Of a stretch of DNA of 64,000 bases, positions 8,740 to 16,804 are shown piece after piece. The stretch lies in assembly GCA_017405965.1 (NCBI GenBank), contig JAFQZK010000022.1, forward strand, positions 124,001-188,000. The letters are read 5' to 3'. The notes beneath the pieces were generated by a model that worked only from the letters and a program-made list of their open reading frames with translations, was not told the DNA's origin and did no database searches. Position numbers and translations under genes: made by a program. Each line of letters opens with the position of its first letter. Position 1 is the first letter of the stretch. This DNA is from Muribaculaceae bacterium (GTDB taxonomy: Bacteria; Bacteroidota; Bacteroidia; Bacteroidales; Muribaculaceae).

Positions 8740-10095
8740 TTACTCAGCGAATTTCTTGAGTTCGTAGAGGGCAGGCGTCGCGCGTCCTGTCTCATGATCC
8801 CACAGGCCGGCATTGTACCAGGCATCGTTGACGTGCAACTGGGTCCAGTAGCTGCCGCCCAGGCCATACTCGTTGGCCTCGGGGAACCACCAGAAGAGGC
8901 CCTTGACGCGGGCATACTGTCCGAGTTTTGCAATCAGGTCGGCAGTAAATTGCTTTTGTCCTGCATAGGTCAGCGGCCAGGTTGATGAGAAGTCCTGATC
9001 ACCCACCTTGTACTTGTAGCTGTAACCCGTCTCGACGATCATGATATCCTTGTCCTGGTACGAGTTACTCACGTTGTTCAGGGCATTGGTGAGCGTCGTC
9101 AAGTTGCCGTGATAGTAAGGATAGTAACTCAAGCCGATGATGTCATAGTCCACCTGCTTGCTGCGCATCTGGTTATAGAAGTTGAGCAGGATGTTGAGTT
9201 TGGCAACACGCTCGGTGTGCAAGATGATCTTAGCCTTGGGGCACTCCTCGCGGCAGGCACGGCCGGCAGCCTTGAGCAGATTGGCAAAACGCTCCCAATT
9301 GGTCTCGTCATTGATGTAGCACTTCTTGAGGTCGCCGGCAGGTGTTCCCACGGGGCCCCACAGCATGCCGTAGCTGATCTCGTTGCCCGTCTGGATATAG
9401 TCTGGCGTGGCACCGGCGGCTTTGAGGGCACGCAGGCAGTCGCGAGTGTATTCATACACTTTCTGTGTCAATTCTTCGTCATCCAGGTCGGCCCATGCGG
9501 CAGGCGTGTACTGCTTCACGGGGTCGGCCCAGCTGTCGCTGTAGTGGAAATCGAGCATGAACTTCATGCCGGCAGCCTTGATGCGGGCGCCCAGCACCTT
9601 GACGGTGTCGAGGTTCTGGATCACGCCCTGACCCATGTCGGCAGCAGATGCGTTCTCGGGGTTGACGAACAGGCGCACACGGGCGGCATTCCAACCCTGC
9701 TGCTTGAGCCAGGGGATGACGTCGTCGATGATCTGGCCGTTCACGTCATAGTAATGGGCTGTGCGTATGTTATAGCGTTGCAGGGCCATCAGCTGGTGGG
9801 CCTCATACTTGGTGAGCATCGAGATGTCACCGCCCACGACATACCCGTTGTCGGGCTCAACACCGCCGCCCAGAATGATGTCAATGACAGCATTCACGTC
9901 GGCAATGCCCACCTCGCCGTCATTGTTCACGTCGCCCTCACTGTCCACGTCACCGGCCAATATCATGTCGATGACAGCGTTCACATCGGCGATGGTGACC
10001 TCACCGTCACCATTCACATCGCCCATAACAACGGCATTGGCGCCGAACGATGTCAGCGCCATTGCCATTAAAAGGATTGTATATAGCCTTGCCAT
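8740..10095 (-). CDS. GH53 arabinogalactan endo-beta-1,4-galactanase with N-terminal dockerin-like module
   Basis: The enzyme hydrolyses beta-1,4-galactan side chains of pectic arabinogalactan type I. After a signal peptide (about residues 1-21) come two dockerin-like units at 25-76 and then the GH53 barrel from about residue 85. The acid/base Glu239 is in YIQTGNEISYG and the nucleophile Glu355 in IMIVETGYSY; ARVRLFVNP and LDFHYSDSWADP are family motifs. It has no lipobox. The start codon follows the amylase stop by only four bases, so the two are co-transcribed and probably translationally coupled. A galactanase inside a starch-type locus is unexpected. Confidence 0.92.
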   Translation of the reverse strand: MARLYTILLMAMALTSFGANAVVMGDVNGDGEVTIADVNAVIDMILAGDVDSEGDVNNDGEVGIADVNAVIDIILGGGVEPDNGYVVGGDISMLTKYEAHQLMALQRYNIRTAHYYDVNGQIIDDVIPWLKQQGWNAARVRLFVNPENASAADMGQGVIQNLDTVKVLGARIKAAGMKFMLDFHYSDSWADPVKQYTPAAWADLDDEELTQKVYEYTRDCLRALKAAGATPDYIQTGNEISYGMLWGPVGTPAGDLKKCYINDETNWERFANLLKAAGRACREECPKAKIILHTERVAKLNILLNFYNQMRSKQVDYDIIGLSYYPYYHGNLTTLTNALNNVSNSYQDKDIMIVETGYSYKYKVGDQDFSSTWPLTYAGQKQFTADLIAKLGQYARVKGLFWWFPEANEYGLGGSYWTQLHVNDAWYNAGLWDHETGRATPALYELKKFAE

Positions 10096-10099
10096 ATCG

Positions 10100-12166
10100 T
10101 TATGCCTTCAAAATCATGTCGATAACCGCATTCACGTCGCTGATGCCAACCTCGCCGTCACCGTTTACGTCGCCGGCATCGCTGGGGTTACCCGAGAGAA
10201 TCATGTCGATAATCGCGTTGATGTCGCTGATGCTGACCTCACCGTCACCGTTCACGTCGCCAGCCACCTTCTCCAGATAAGGCAGGAACTCGGCGGTGAT
10301 GTTCTTCACCTGATACTTGTTGGTCTGAGTCGTTACCTCAAAGAAGGAGGTCTTGTTGATATAGGTCACATCCTCGGTCTGGTGTTCACCGGCAGTGGTG
10401 CCGCCCTGGTTGAACACAAAGTTCATGTAATAGTCCTTGCCAGTGATCTGATAGGTATGGCAGTAGAACTTGACGCCGCCCACAACCTTGGTCTCGGTGA
10501 TGGTCTGGCCGGGCCAGTTGCCGTTGAACTGCCTGTCGCTGCTGTCCCAAGTATAGTAGTTCACGCGGGGCCAATTATTGGGAGCTGCAGTGGGATCCTT
10601 CAGATAGACGGTGATTTCATAGGGCTCAAACGATGCGTTGTCAATCTCATAATGACGGGTGATGACACCGCTCACTGCGCCACCGATCAACAGACCCACC
10701 TTAAGCGTCGTGGCCTTGTTGATGGTGATTGTGCTGCCGTCGGCCACACGCGTACCGTTGCTGGCACTGGGCGTGCTGCCGTCAAGGGTATAGACGAGCT
10801 GAGCACCGTCGGTCTGGCTCACTGCGGTGAGCTTCACGGTGATGGTTCCCTCATAGTCTCCGCTGGGCTTGCTCACCCATGCGGTCTCGGTATCCTTGCT
10901 CAGGGCCAGACGGTAGTTGGTGCCACTGGCAACGATTACATAGGTAGCGGGAATCGCATAGGACTCGCTGCCCATGGCTGCCATCAAAGAGCCACGGGTA
11001 CCTATGGTGCGCTGCACGTAGTAATTCACCGTGGGGCTGTTAGCCTGATTAAAGGATGTGCTGGTGTTGGTGATACCTGCAAGCTGGCGAGCATAAATCA
11101 TCTGCTTGATGCTCTCCTTGTAGTCCATCCAGTGCTTCAGGAAGATACAGGGAGTGCCGGGCATCGCGAGCATGAAGGCATTGGCAGCCTCGATGTTGTT
11201 GCGGATAGGATCATTCTGGTTGTTGGCATCACGATACTGAGTGTCGTGATTCTCGACAAAGGTCACCGAGTAGCGCTTGTAGTTGGAGGCCATGTTCAGA
11301 CCCTTGCTGCTCGAGGAAGCAAGGCTGGTCCAACGGTTGTTGTTGACGGCGTCACGAATGACGTAGCGGAAGGGGAAGTCAAAAGCGGCGCTCTGTACCA
11401 CACCGTTCACCTTGGTACCGTCAATCCAACCCTTGACAACGCCCTCGTTACCGTCCCAGTACTCGCCCACCGAGAACTGCACGTCGCACGATGAGTTGTA
11501 CATTCCCGTGTAGTAGGCCGAGTATCCCTTGACCATATCGTAACGGAAGCCCGCGTAGCCCAGGTCATCGAGCAGCATCTTCACATAGGCCTTGACGATG
11601 TCCTGCACGTTGGTGCTGCGGTGATCCAGGTCGCGCATGCCGCCCCAGTCTTCACCGGTGTCGTTGTTGGGACTCAGTGACTTGCCGTTCTGGTTAGCCC
11701 AGTTGAGGGTCGCGCCACCGTCATCGTTGCGGCAGATGTCGGTCGACAGCATATTGTAGGTCACACCTTTATAGGTCTCGCTCGGGAAAGTCACCCAGTC
11801 GTTGATGGTTTTACGATGATTGATGACAACGTCGGCAATGGTGCCGATGCCCTTGCTCTTGAAAGTGTTGATCATCGAGCGCAACTGCGACTCGCTGCCG
11901 AATGAGCTGTTGTAGTTGGTGAACCAGTACAAGTCGTCATAGCCCATCGACGTGCCGCCGCAGTTAGCGCTCTGCGGAATCCACACGAGTTTGAAGAATT
12001 CAGACAACTCATCGGCCTGTGACTCGAGTTTGGGCCAGCGGGTCTCGTTGAAAGAGTCCCAATAGAAGCCCTGCAACATCACGCCGTCATAGTTGGCGGG
12101 CCAGCCCTGTGCCAAAGTCAGCAAGGGCATCAACATAACCAGTGCTGTAGTAAAAATCTTTTTCAT
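10100..12166 (-). CDS. Secreted GH13 alpha-amylase with starch-binding region and C-terminal dockerin-like module
   Basis: The 688-residue protein cuts internal alpha-1,4 bonds of starch outside the cell. It has a signal peptide (ending TLAQG), a GH13 barrel with Asp210 (GFRYDMVKGY), Glu235 (FSVGEYWDG) and Asp308 (FVENHDTQ), and a calcium-type NHRKT motif near residue 116. After the catalytic domain there is a chitobiase-C-like beta domain (LVYTLDGSTPSASNG) and then a starch-binding-like domain (ITVYLKDPT..NWPRVNYYTW..NWPG). Two dockerin-like units end the protein. It heads the two-gene unit with the GH53 galactanase. A LacI-type operator lies upstream at 12280-12291. Confidence 0.92.
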   Translation of the reverse strand: MKKIFTTALVMLMPLLTLAQGWPANYDGVMLQGFYWDSFNETRWPKLESQADELSEFFKLVWIPQSANCGGTSMGYDDLYWFTNYNSSFGSESQLRSMINTFKSKGIGTIADVVINHRKTINDWVTFPSETYKGVTYNMLSTDICRNDDGGATLNWANQNGKSLSPNNDTGEDWGGMRDLDHRSTNVQDIVKAYVKMLLDDLGYAGFRYDMVKGYSAYYTGMYNSSCDVQFSVGEYWDGNEGVVKGWIDGTKVNGVVQSAAFDFPFRYVIRDAVNNNRWTSLASSSSKGLNMASNYKRYSVTFVENHDTQYRDANNQNDPIRNNIEAANAFMLAMPGTPCIFLKHWMDYKESIKQMIYARQLAGITNTSTSFNQANSPTVNYYVQRTIGTRGSLMAAMGSESYAIPATYVIVASGTNYRLALSKDTETAWVSKPSGDYEGTITVKLTAVSQTDGAQLVYTLDGSTPSASNGTRVADGSTITINKATTLKVGLLIGGAVSGVITRHYEIDNASFEPYEITVYLKDPTAAPNNWPRVNYYTWDSSDRQFNGNWPGQTITETKVVGGVKFYCHTYQITGKDYYMNFVFNQGGTTAGEHQTEDVTYINKTSFFEVTTQTNKYQVKNITAEFLPYLEKVAGDVNGDGEVSISDINAIIDMILSGNPSDAGDVNGDGEVGISDVNAVIDMILKA

Positions 12167-12214
12167 AGTCTCTTGTATTTTGGGTTAAGTTATAATCTGT
12201 TGAATGTAAATATG

Positions 12215-12243
12215 CAAATATAGCAAATTATCGGCAATTCCAA
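12215..12243 (-). promoter_or_regulatory. Promoter candidate of the amylase-galactanase unit
   Basis: On the minus strand TATATTTG (12215-12222) fits the -7 box, with TTG (12241-12243) 18 bases upstream. A second -7-like box TATTTTTG is at 12253-12260; with that choice the -33 region would fall on the operator at 12280-12291. Confidence 0.5.
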
Positions 12244-12279
12244 CTTTTCACGCAAAAATATCTGCTAAAAAAATCAAAT

Positions 12280-12291
12280 GCAATCGTTTGC
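12280..12291. promoter_or_regulatory. LacI-family operator upstream of the amylase gene
   Basis: GCAATCGTTTGC is a near-perfect inverted repeat of the GCAAnCGnTTGC type bound by LacI/PurR-family regulators. The same 13 bases with the preceding T occur at 21841-21853, in front of the LacI gene and the susC operon. Confidence 0.65.
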
Positions 12292-12316
12292 AAACCCATA
12301 GCTCAAGTTCTCAACA

Positions 12317-12348
12317 CAAAAAAAGAGGCGCAACCAAGTTGCACCTCT
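12317..12348 (-). terminator. Rho-independent terminator of the 12482-13558 gene
   Basis: Read on the minus strand, AGAGGTGCAAC pairs with GTTGCGCCTCT and is followed by seven T residues. It lies beyond the heptamer array that follows the gene. Confidence 0.9.
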
Positions 12349-12372
12349 TCAATTTCATTGGCAGCCAGACGG

Positions 12373-12481
12373 CAGTGAACAGTTAACAGTGAACAGTTAA
12401 CAGTGAACAGTGAACAGTTAATAGTGAATAGTTAACAGTGAATAGTTAACAGAGAACAGTTAACTGCTAATGGCTAACAGT
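12373..12481. repeat. Heptanucleotide array (CAGTTAA/CAGTGAA) abutting a stop codon
   Basis: About fifteen 7-base units of the form CAG[TT/TG/AG]AA run from 12373 into the stop codon (12482-12484) of the gene on the minus strand. Units differ by one or two bases. The array lies between the stop codon and the terminator, in the 3' untranslated region. Confidence 0.85.
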
Positions 12482-13558
12482 TTACTTCACAACCTTAACA
12501 GCGTTGGTGGTGCCGTCGGTGTAGGTGGTAACCACGATGGTCAGACCCTCGGCCTGCTGCATCTCCTGGCCAGCCATGTTGAAGTAGCGTACGCCGGCAA
12601 CGGTCTTGCCACTCATCAGCTCGTCGAGAGCGGTAGCTACGGTGAACTCATAAGCTACATCCTGGCTCCTGTTGTCGCCGATGAAGGCGTAAGCCTCGAT
12701 GCGAACCTTCTCACCGTTGTTCTCGAACCAGATCTCACCCTCGATGCCCTCGTACAGGGTCCAGTCGGTCCTCAGAACCCACTCCTCGGTAACGGGATCC
12801 CAAATCAGGACGCGATACATGATCTCGCTGCCCTCGGTGGTCGGAGTGATGCCAACACCGTAACCGGTGATACCGTCGATGGTGTAACCCTGGAAGACGG
12901 GAGCACCAACAGCAACGGGATCAATAGTAGGATCAACGGGAATCGAACCAGCCTCATAGGTGAAGGATGCCATGGGCAGGAAGTCATAGGTTCCATTGGA
13001 TGAGTTGTAGGCATAATAGCAGCTGTTGTAACCGATAACATCACCGAAGAAATAGGTTGAGCCATAGCTTCCAGCTTCAATCACTTTGCACTCAACTAGC
13101 AGGTTGCCACCCTGGTAGTTGAACGGTTCATCCAGGTTGAACATCATGAAATCGTCACCTTCAACGGGAACTGTTGTGGCAACGGGGGTTGCGCCAACAA
13201 TTTCGGCAACAGTAACAAATCCAGCCTCGTCAACAGTCTTGAGCGACAATTGGATAGTGGCATTCGAGAAATTGATGTAGTCATAGTAGGCAGCATCATC
13301 AATGTCAGCATAATTCTCAAAATAATAAGCAGTTGTGTAGAATTTCACACCTGTAATCTGAGAGCCGGCCATCTCGCTAAGCAACTCGGCAGGATAAATC
13401 ATCTGACCAATGGTGCCCACTTCATCAGCATAGAGACCATAGATGGGAATAGTGCTGGCTTCGTAGCCATATTCACCACCGTCACACACTGTCAACACAT
13501 TAGCTTGGGCAGCAAATGCCATTGCAGCCACAGCGATAAGAGTAAAAAATTTCTTCAT
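12482..13558 (-). CDS. Secreted protein of unknown function with T9SS-like C-terminal domain
   Basis: The 358-residue protein has a signal peptide (AFAAQANV, cleavage near 19) and an all-beta body rich in Tyr and acidic residues (YYFENYADIDDAAYYDYINFS). No enzyme motif is recognised. The last about 45 residues (VAGVRYFNMAGQEMQQAEGL..VVTTYTDGTTNAVKVVK) resemble type IX secretion sorting domains common in Prevotella and Muribaculaceae, so it is probably exported to the surface. It lies between the susF-like gene and the amylase gene on the same strand but has its own promoter and terminator. A link with starch use is only positional. Confidence 0.72.
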   Translation of the reverse strand: MKKFFTLIAVAAMAFAAQANVLTVCDGGEYGYEASTIPIYGLYADEVGTIGQMIYPAELLSEMAGSQITGVKFYTTAYYFENYADIDDAAYYDYINFSNATIQLSLKTVDEAGFVTVAEIVGATPVATTVPVEGDDFMMFNLDEPFNYQGGNLLVECKVIEAGSYGSTYFFGDVIGYNSCYYAYNSSNGTYDFLPMASFTYEAGSIPVDPTIDPVAVGAPVFQGYTIDGITGYGVGITPTTEGSEIMYRVLIWDPVTEEWVLRTDWTLYEGIEGEIWFENNGEKVRIEAYAFIGDNRSQDVAYEFTVATALDELMSGKTVAGVRYFNMAGQEMQQAEGLTIVVTTYTDGTTNAVKVVK

Positions 13559-13633
13559 GATAAAAACGCATTTAATATAAGGTGAATAAAAAAGTTATAC
13601 TATCGATACAAGTTCAGCTATTCAATTTGCCCA

Positions 13634-13664
13634 CAAAAATACAAAAAAATAATAATTAACGCAA
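13634..13664 (-). promoter_or_regulatory. Promoter of the 12482-13558 gene, -33 box inside a repeat element
   Basis: On the minus strand TATTTTTG (13634-13641) is the -7 box, and TTG (13662-13664) lies 20 bases upstream. The TTG is part of the inverted end of element B, whose end reads TAACGCAAGTTC here while other copies have TGA or TAA in place of CAA. Confidence 0.55.
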
Positions 13665-13887
13665 GTTCGACGAAAAATTCACTGTAATTCAGTGCGTTAG
13701 CAACTCCCCCTCTAAGAATAGAGGGGGTGCCCGTTAGGGCGGGGGCGTTGATGCTACAAAATACTTCGGTTATTGTGGTGTGTCATACTCCTCCGGCACA
13801 CTCCCCCTCCTCCGCCCTAACGGGCACCTCCCCCCAGGCGGGGGAGGAATTGAGTATCAACACTTTATTATCATCGAACTCACGTTA
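13657..13887. repeat. Intergenic inverted-repeat element B with GC-rich hairpin core
   Basis: TAACGCAAGTTCGA (13657-13670) is inverted as TCGAACTCACGTTA (13874-13887). The ends, including GACGAAAAATTC and the further GTTAGC, are shared with elements A and C. The core is different: GC-rich hairpins such as CCCCCTCT/AGAGGGGG (13706-13727) and GCCCGTTAGGGC, related to the sequence at 60103-60224. Confidence 0.7.
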
Positions 13888-13970
13888 ATTATTTAGTATA
13901 AGACTAGAAAAACTTTCGTGAGCGGGTGAAAAACACGCTATCTGCTGCTGTATCTCCCCTGCAGATAACG

Positions 13971-14010
13971 ATGGCGGCCTGCCATCCGAAAAACGATGAC
14001 AGGCCGCCAT
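13971..14010 (-). terminator. Long hairpin after the susF-like gene, probable terminator
   Basis: ATGGCGGCCTG pairs with CAGGCCGCCAT across a 14- to 18-base centre, giving a stem of at least 11 bp. It lies 22 bases after the stop of the susF-like gene. There is no clear T run on the minus strand, so termination efficiency is uncertain. Confidence 0.65.
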
Positions 14011-14031
14011 TATAAGAATCCGTCACTTGTA

Positions 14032-15495
14032 TTACTTCAAGATGAAGTAGTACTCGCCCAGGATATCGTTGAAGATCACGTCATAGGTACCAGCAGCAAC
14101 GGGGATATTAGGACCATTCTGCTCACCGATGCCCACGGGGAAGGCAGCACCACCCCAGTTCACAGTCCAAGAGCCGTCGGCAGCGAACTTGAGCTCGGTA
14201 TCGGGATAGGTAATATCCTTCAGACACCAGTCATGGTTCTCGACAACAGAGCTCATGGCGTTCATCTGGTTACCACCGACATTCCAGTCCTGATAGCCGC
14301 CAGGCATGGTGATCATGCTGTAAATGCTGACAGGACCAGCATACTTGGTGATGGTCAGAGCGTCCATCTCCATGTCGTAGGTGATCTGGTAGTAACCGTC
14401 CTCGGCCACCTCAATGTTGCCGCTGCCGCCATCGTTCTTCACGAGGACGCCGTCGGTCATACCCCACTGCTCGTCCCAGTTGCCCGGGTTGTGGATGAGC
14501 TTGAAGCCCTGGCCAGCGGGGAAGTAGCCCACGTAGTTGAGGATCGAGTAGTTGTCGGTAGCGGGATACAGAGGAACAAGCGCGGTGCCAAGGGCGTCGG
14601 CAGCATTGCCCCACGAACCGTTACCGATGCAGCTACCTACCAGGTACCACAGGTCGGGCGTGCCCAGCTCGATGATGGGCTCGAACTCGAAGGTGCGATC
14701 CATCATGTTGAAGCTCAGACGATACTTGTCGGCACGGATGTCAGCGGGAATCTTGAAGGCGAACGCAATCTGGTCGTTAGCGCCCTCAACAAAGCTACCG
14801 CTCATCTCGTTCTCACCGTTCACAGCGTAACCGATGAAGTCACCACCCCAGAAACCGTCAACGCCAAGGTCCATGGTCTCCTGAGAGTAGATCTTGAACC
14901 AGTTGTCCTCGCCGGTAGCGGGAACTACAACGGTGAATACGGGGTTAGTGTAAACATCACCACCGCCATTGTCCAGCTTATAGGTGGGATCGCAAGCGGT
15001 CCAACCGTTGCTGGTGCCCACATAGTAGTAAGCGCTCGAGATCATGGGAGTAGCGGGAATCACCTTCACAGTAAACTCGTCACTCATGATGCTGGTGGCA
15101 GTCGTGCCGTCGCTCATGATGCTCTTCACGCGAGCGGTGAGCTCACGCACCTCGGGAGCCTGACCGAAGAGCGATACCACATAGTCCGAAAGTTCCTTCA
15201 CGTTCATGGTGCCGTCTGCACCCAGAACAAAGGGGTTATCATTCAGATAAATGATATACTCGGGTTTGTAGGTCGTGTCAGTGGTTGCGGGAGCTGTGAT
15301 GTCACACACCTTGACAGTCTCTTGATCCTCGGGAACCTCAGCCAGGTCGATGACGCCCACACTGGCAATAGAGCCGGTGCCGAAGACTATCACGTCTTCC
15401 TGGGGATTGCTCTGGGGGTCAGCCCAATCCTTGAAATCCTCGGTACAACTTGCCAGCAACAAGGTCATTGCGGCAATATATAAAAACTTCTTCAT
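14032..15495 (-). CDS. SusF/SusE-like starch-binding outer-membrane lipoprotein
   Basis: The 487-residue protein has a lipoprotein signal (LLLASCTEDF, Cys17), an N-terminal Ig-like SusE-type domain (to about residue 160) and then tandem beta-sandwich domains with conserved aromatics (YYYVGTSNGWTA, LWYLVGSCIGNGSWG, YSMITMPGGYQDWN). In Bacteroides, SusE and SusF bind starch at the cell surface without cutting it. The last two domains closely resemble those of the upstream SusE-like protein, pointing to gene duplication. It is the last gene of the susC-D-E-F operon and ends at a long hairpin. Confidence 0.85.
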   Translation of the reverse strand: MKKFLYIAAMTLLLASCTEDFKDWADPQSNPQEDVIVFGTGSIASVGVIDLAEVPEDQETVKVCDITAPATTDTTYKPEYIIYLNDNPFVLGADGTMNVKELSDYVVSLFGQAPEVRELTARVKSIMSDGTTATSIMSDEFTVKVIPATPMISSAYYYVGTSNGWTACDPTYKLDNGGGDVYTNPVFTVVVPATGEDNWFKIYSQETMDLGVDGFWGGDFIGYAVNGENEMSGSFVEGANDQIAFAFKIPADIRADKYRLSFNMMDRTFEFEPIIELGTPDLWYLVGSCIGNGSWGNAADALGTALVPLYPATDNYSILNYVGYFPAGQGFKLIHNPGNWDEQWGMTDGVLVKNDGGSGNIEVAEDGYYQITYDMEMDALTITKYAGPVSIYSMITMPGGYQDWNVGGNQMNAMSSVVENHDWCLKDITYPDTELKFAADGSWTVNWGGAAFPVGIGEQNGPNIPVAAGTYDVIFNDILGEYYFILK

Positions 15496-15526
15496 AATTT
15501 CTGTTTCTCATTAATTATATCTAATG

Positions 15527-15560
15527 GGGTGGGCAATTGCTTGAGGGCTCTCGCCCACCC
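15527..15560 (-). other. Intercistronic hairpin between susE-like and susF-like genes
   Basis: GGGTGGGC (15527-15534) pairs with GCCCACCC (15553-15560) in the 82-base gap. There is no T run, so it may set mRNA stability or cause partial attenuation within the operon. Confidence 0.6.
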
Positions 15561-15577
15561 TGTCGATTGGTTAACAA

Positions 15578-16759
15578 TTACTCTACAGCTACAAAGTTGT
15601 AGGTGCCAAGGATATCATTGAAGAACACATTGTAGGTGCCGGCCTTCACGGGAATGTTGGGACCGCCGCCCGTACCGATACCATACGGGAAATCAGTAGC
15701 ACCCCAGTTCACATCCCAAGCATTGTCGGCAGCGAACTTGAGCTCGGTGTCCTCGTAGGTAACATTCATCAAGTACCAGTCGTGGTTCTCGACGTTGGTG
15801 CTCATAGCGTTCATCACGTTCTCACCGGTGTTCCAATCCTGGTAAGCGCCAGGCATGGCAATCATCTGATATACACCAACGGGATCGGTGATCGGCTCGA
15901 TAACGAGCTCATCGGTAGCGGTGTTCAAGAGGATGCGGTAGTAACCGTCGGCCTCTACGGTAAGGTTGCCGCTGCCACCGTCGTTCTTGACGAAGCCGCC
16001 GTCGCCCATACCCCACTGGTCATCCCACTTGCCGGGAACCTTGATGAGCTTGAAGCCCTTGCCGCCATAGAAGAAGCCAGCATACTGGATCTCGCCCTGG
16101 CCGGTGCGGCTGTCATACTCATTGCCCATGATGGGATACATCGGGATCAAACCGCCGGTAGCGACACTACCTGCGCCGTTGTCCCAATCTGCCGAGCCAA
16201 TGCCTTCACCAACGAGATACCAGATCTCGATCTCGGCGTCGGCGAGCTCAATGTAGTAAGGATTAACGTCCAGGCTGACCACATTGGAGTAGATGGTCTT
16301 GGTGCCGGGAGTGGAGGCCTTACAACGCACATACACGGTCTGCTTATCGGGAACACTGGTCTCGTCCCACTGGCAGATGCTTACCAACTGCTTGGCAAGG
16401 TCGGTAGCCGACATCACGCCGGTGCACGAAGCGTAAATCGAGGGCAGGATAGCATAATCGGCGATGGTGGCGCCAGTCTCGTCGGCGGCAGCCTCATCGG
16501 TCGAAATGGTCCAGCTGTTGGTGGGAGAAACCTCAAGCTGATACTCCACTGCAGCAGGCCAGCCACCGTAATCGGGCTGTGACCAAGCGAAGGGGATACC
16601 TGTAGATTCTGCCAGGTCGACCTGAACATTCACGGGATTGTTGAGCGTGAACGTCGTGGGCTGCGTCAGCGTGGGATTGGAATCACGGTCATCGTTGCAT
16701 GCCGTGAACACGAGTGCCATGCTCAACAGCATCAGTGATGATAAAAATATCTTTTTCAT
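15578..16759 (-). CDS. SusE-like starch-binding outer-membrane lipoprotein
   Basis: A lipoprotein signal (ALVFTACNDD, Cys21) is followed by an Ig-like SusE domain (TFTLNNPVNVQVDL..IPFAWSQPDYGG, with Val/Tyr-rich strands to about residue 170) and two carbohydrate-binding-like sandwiches (IEIWYLVGEGIGSADWD, YQMIAMPGAYQDWN). The protein should sit on the outer leaflet beside SusD and help hold starch. Length 393 residues is normal for SusE. It follows susD by 45 bases in the same operon. Confidence 0.87.
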   Translation of the reverse strand: MKKIFLSSLMLLSMALVFTACNDDRDSNPTLTQPTTFTLNNPVNVQVDLAESTGIPFAWSQPDYGGWPAAVEYQLEVSPTNSWTISTDEAAADETGATIADYAILPSIYASCTGVMSATDLAKQLVSICQWDETSVPDKQTVYVRCKASTPGTKTIYSNVVSLDVNPYYIELADAEIEIWYLVGEGIGSADWDNGAGSVATGGLIPMYPIMGNEYDSRTGQGEIQYAGFFYGGKGFKLIKVPGKWDDQWGMGDGGFVKNDGGSGNLTVEADGYYRILLNTATDELVIEPITDPVGVYQMIAMPGAYQDWNTGENVMNAMSTNVENHDWYLMNVTYEDTELKFAADNAWDVNWGATDFPYGIGTGGGPNIPVKAGTYNVFFNDILGTYNFVAVE

Positions 16760-16804
16760 GTTCTTTTTGTCAATTAATCATGTTAGACAACATTAATACC
16801 ACTA

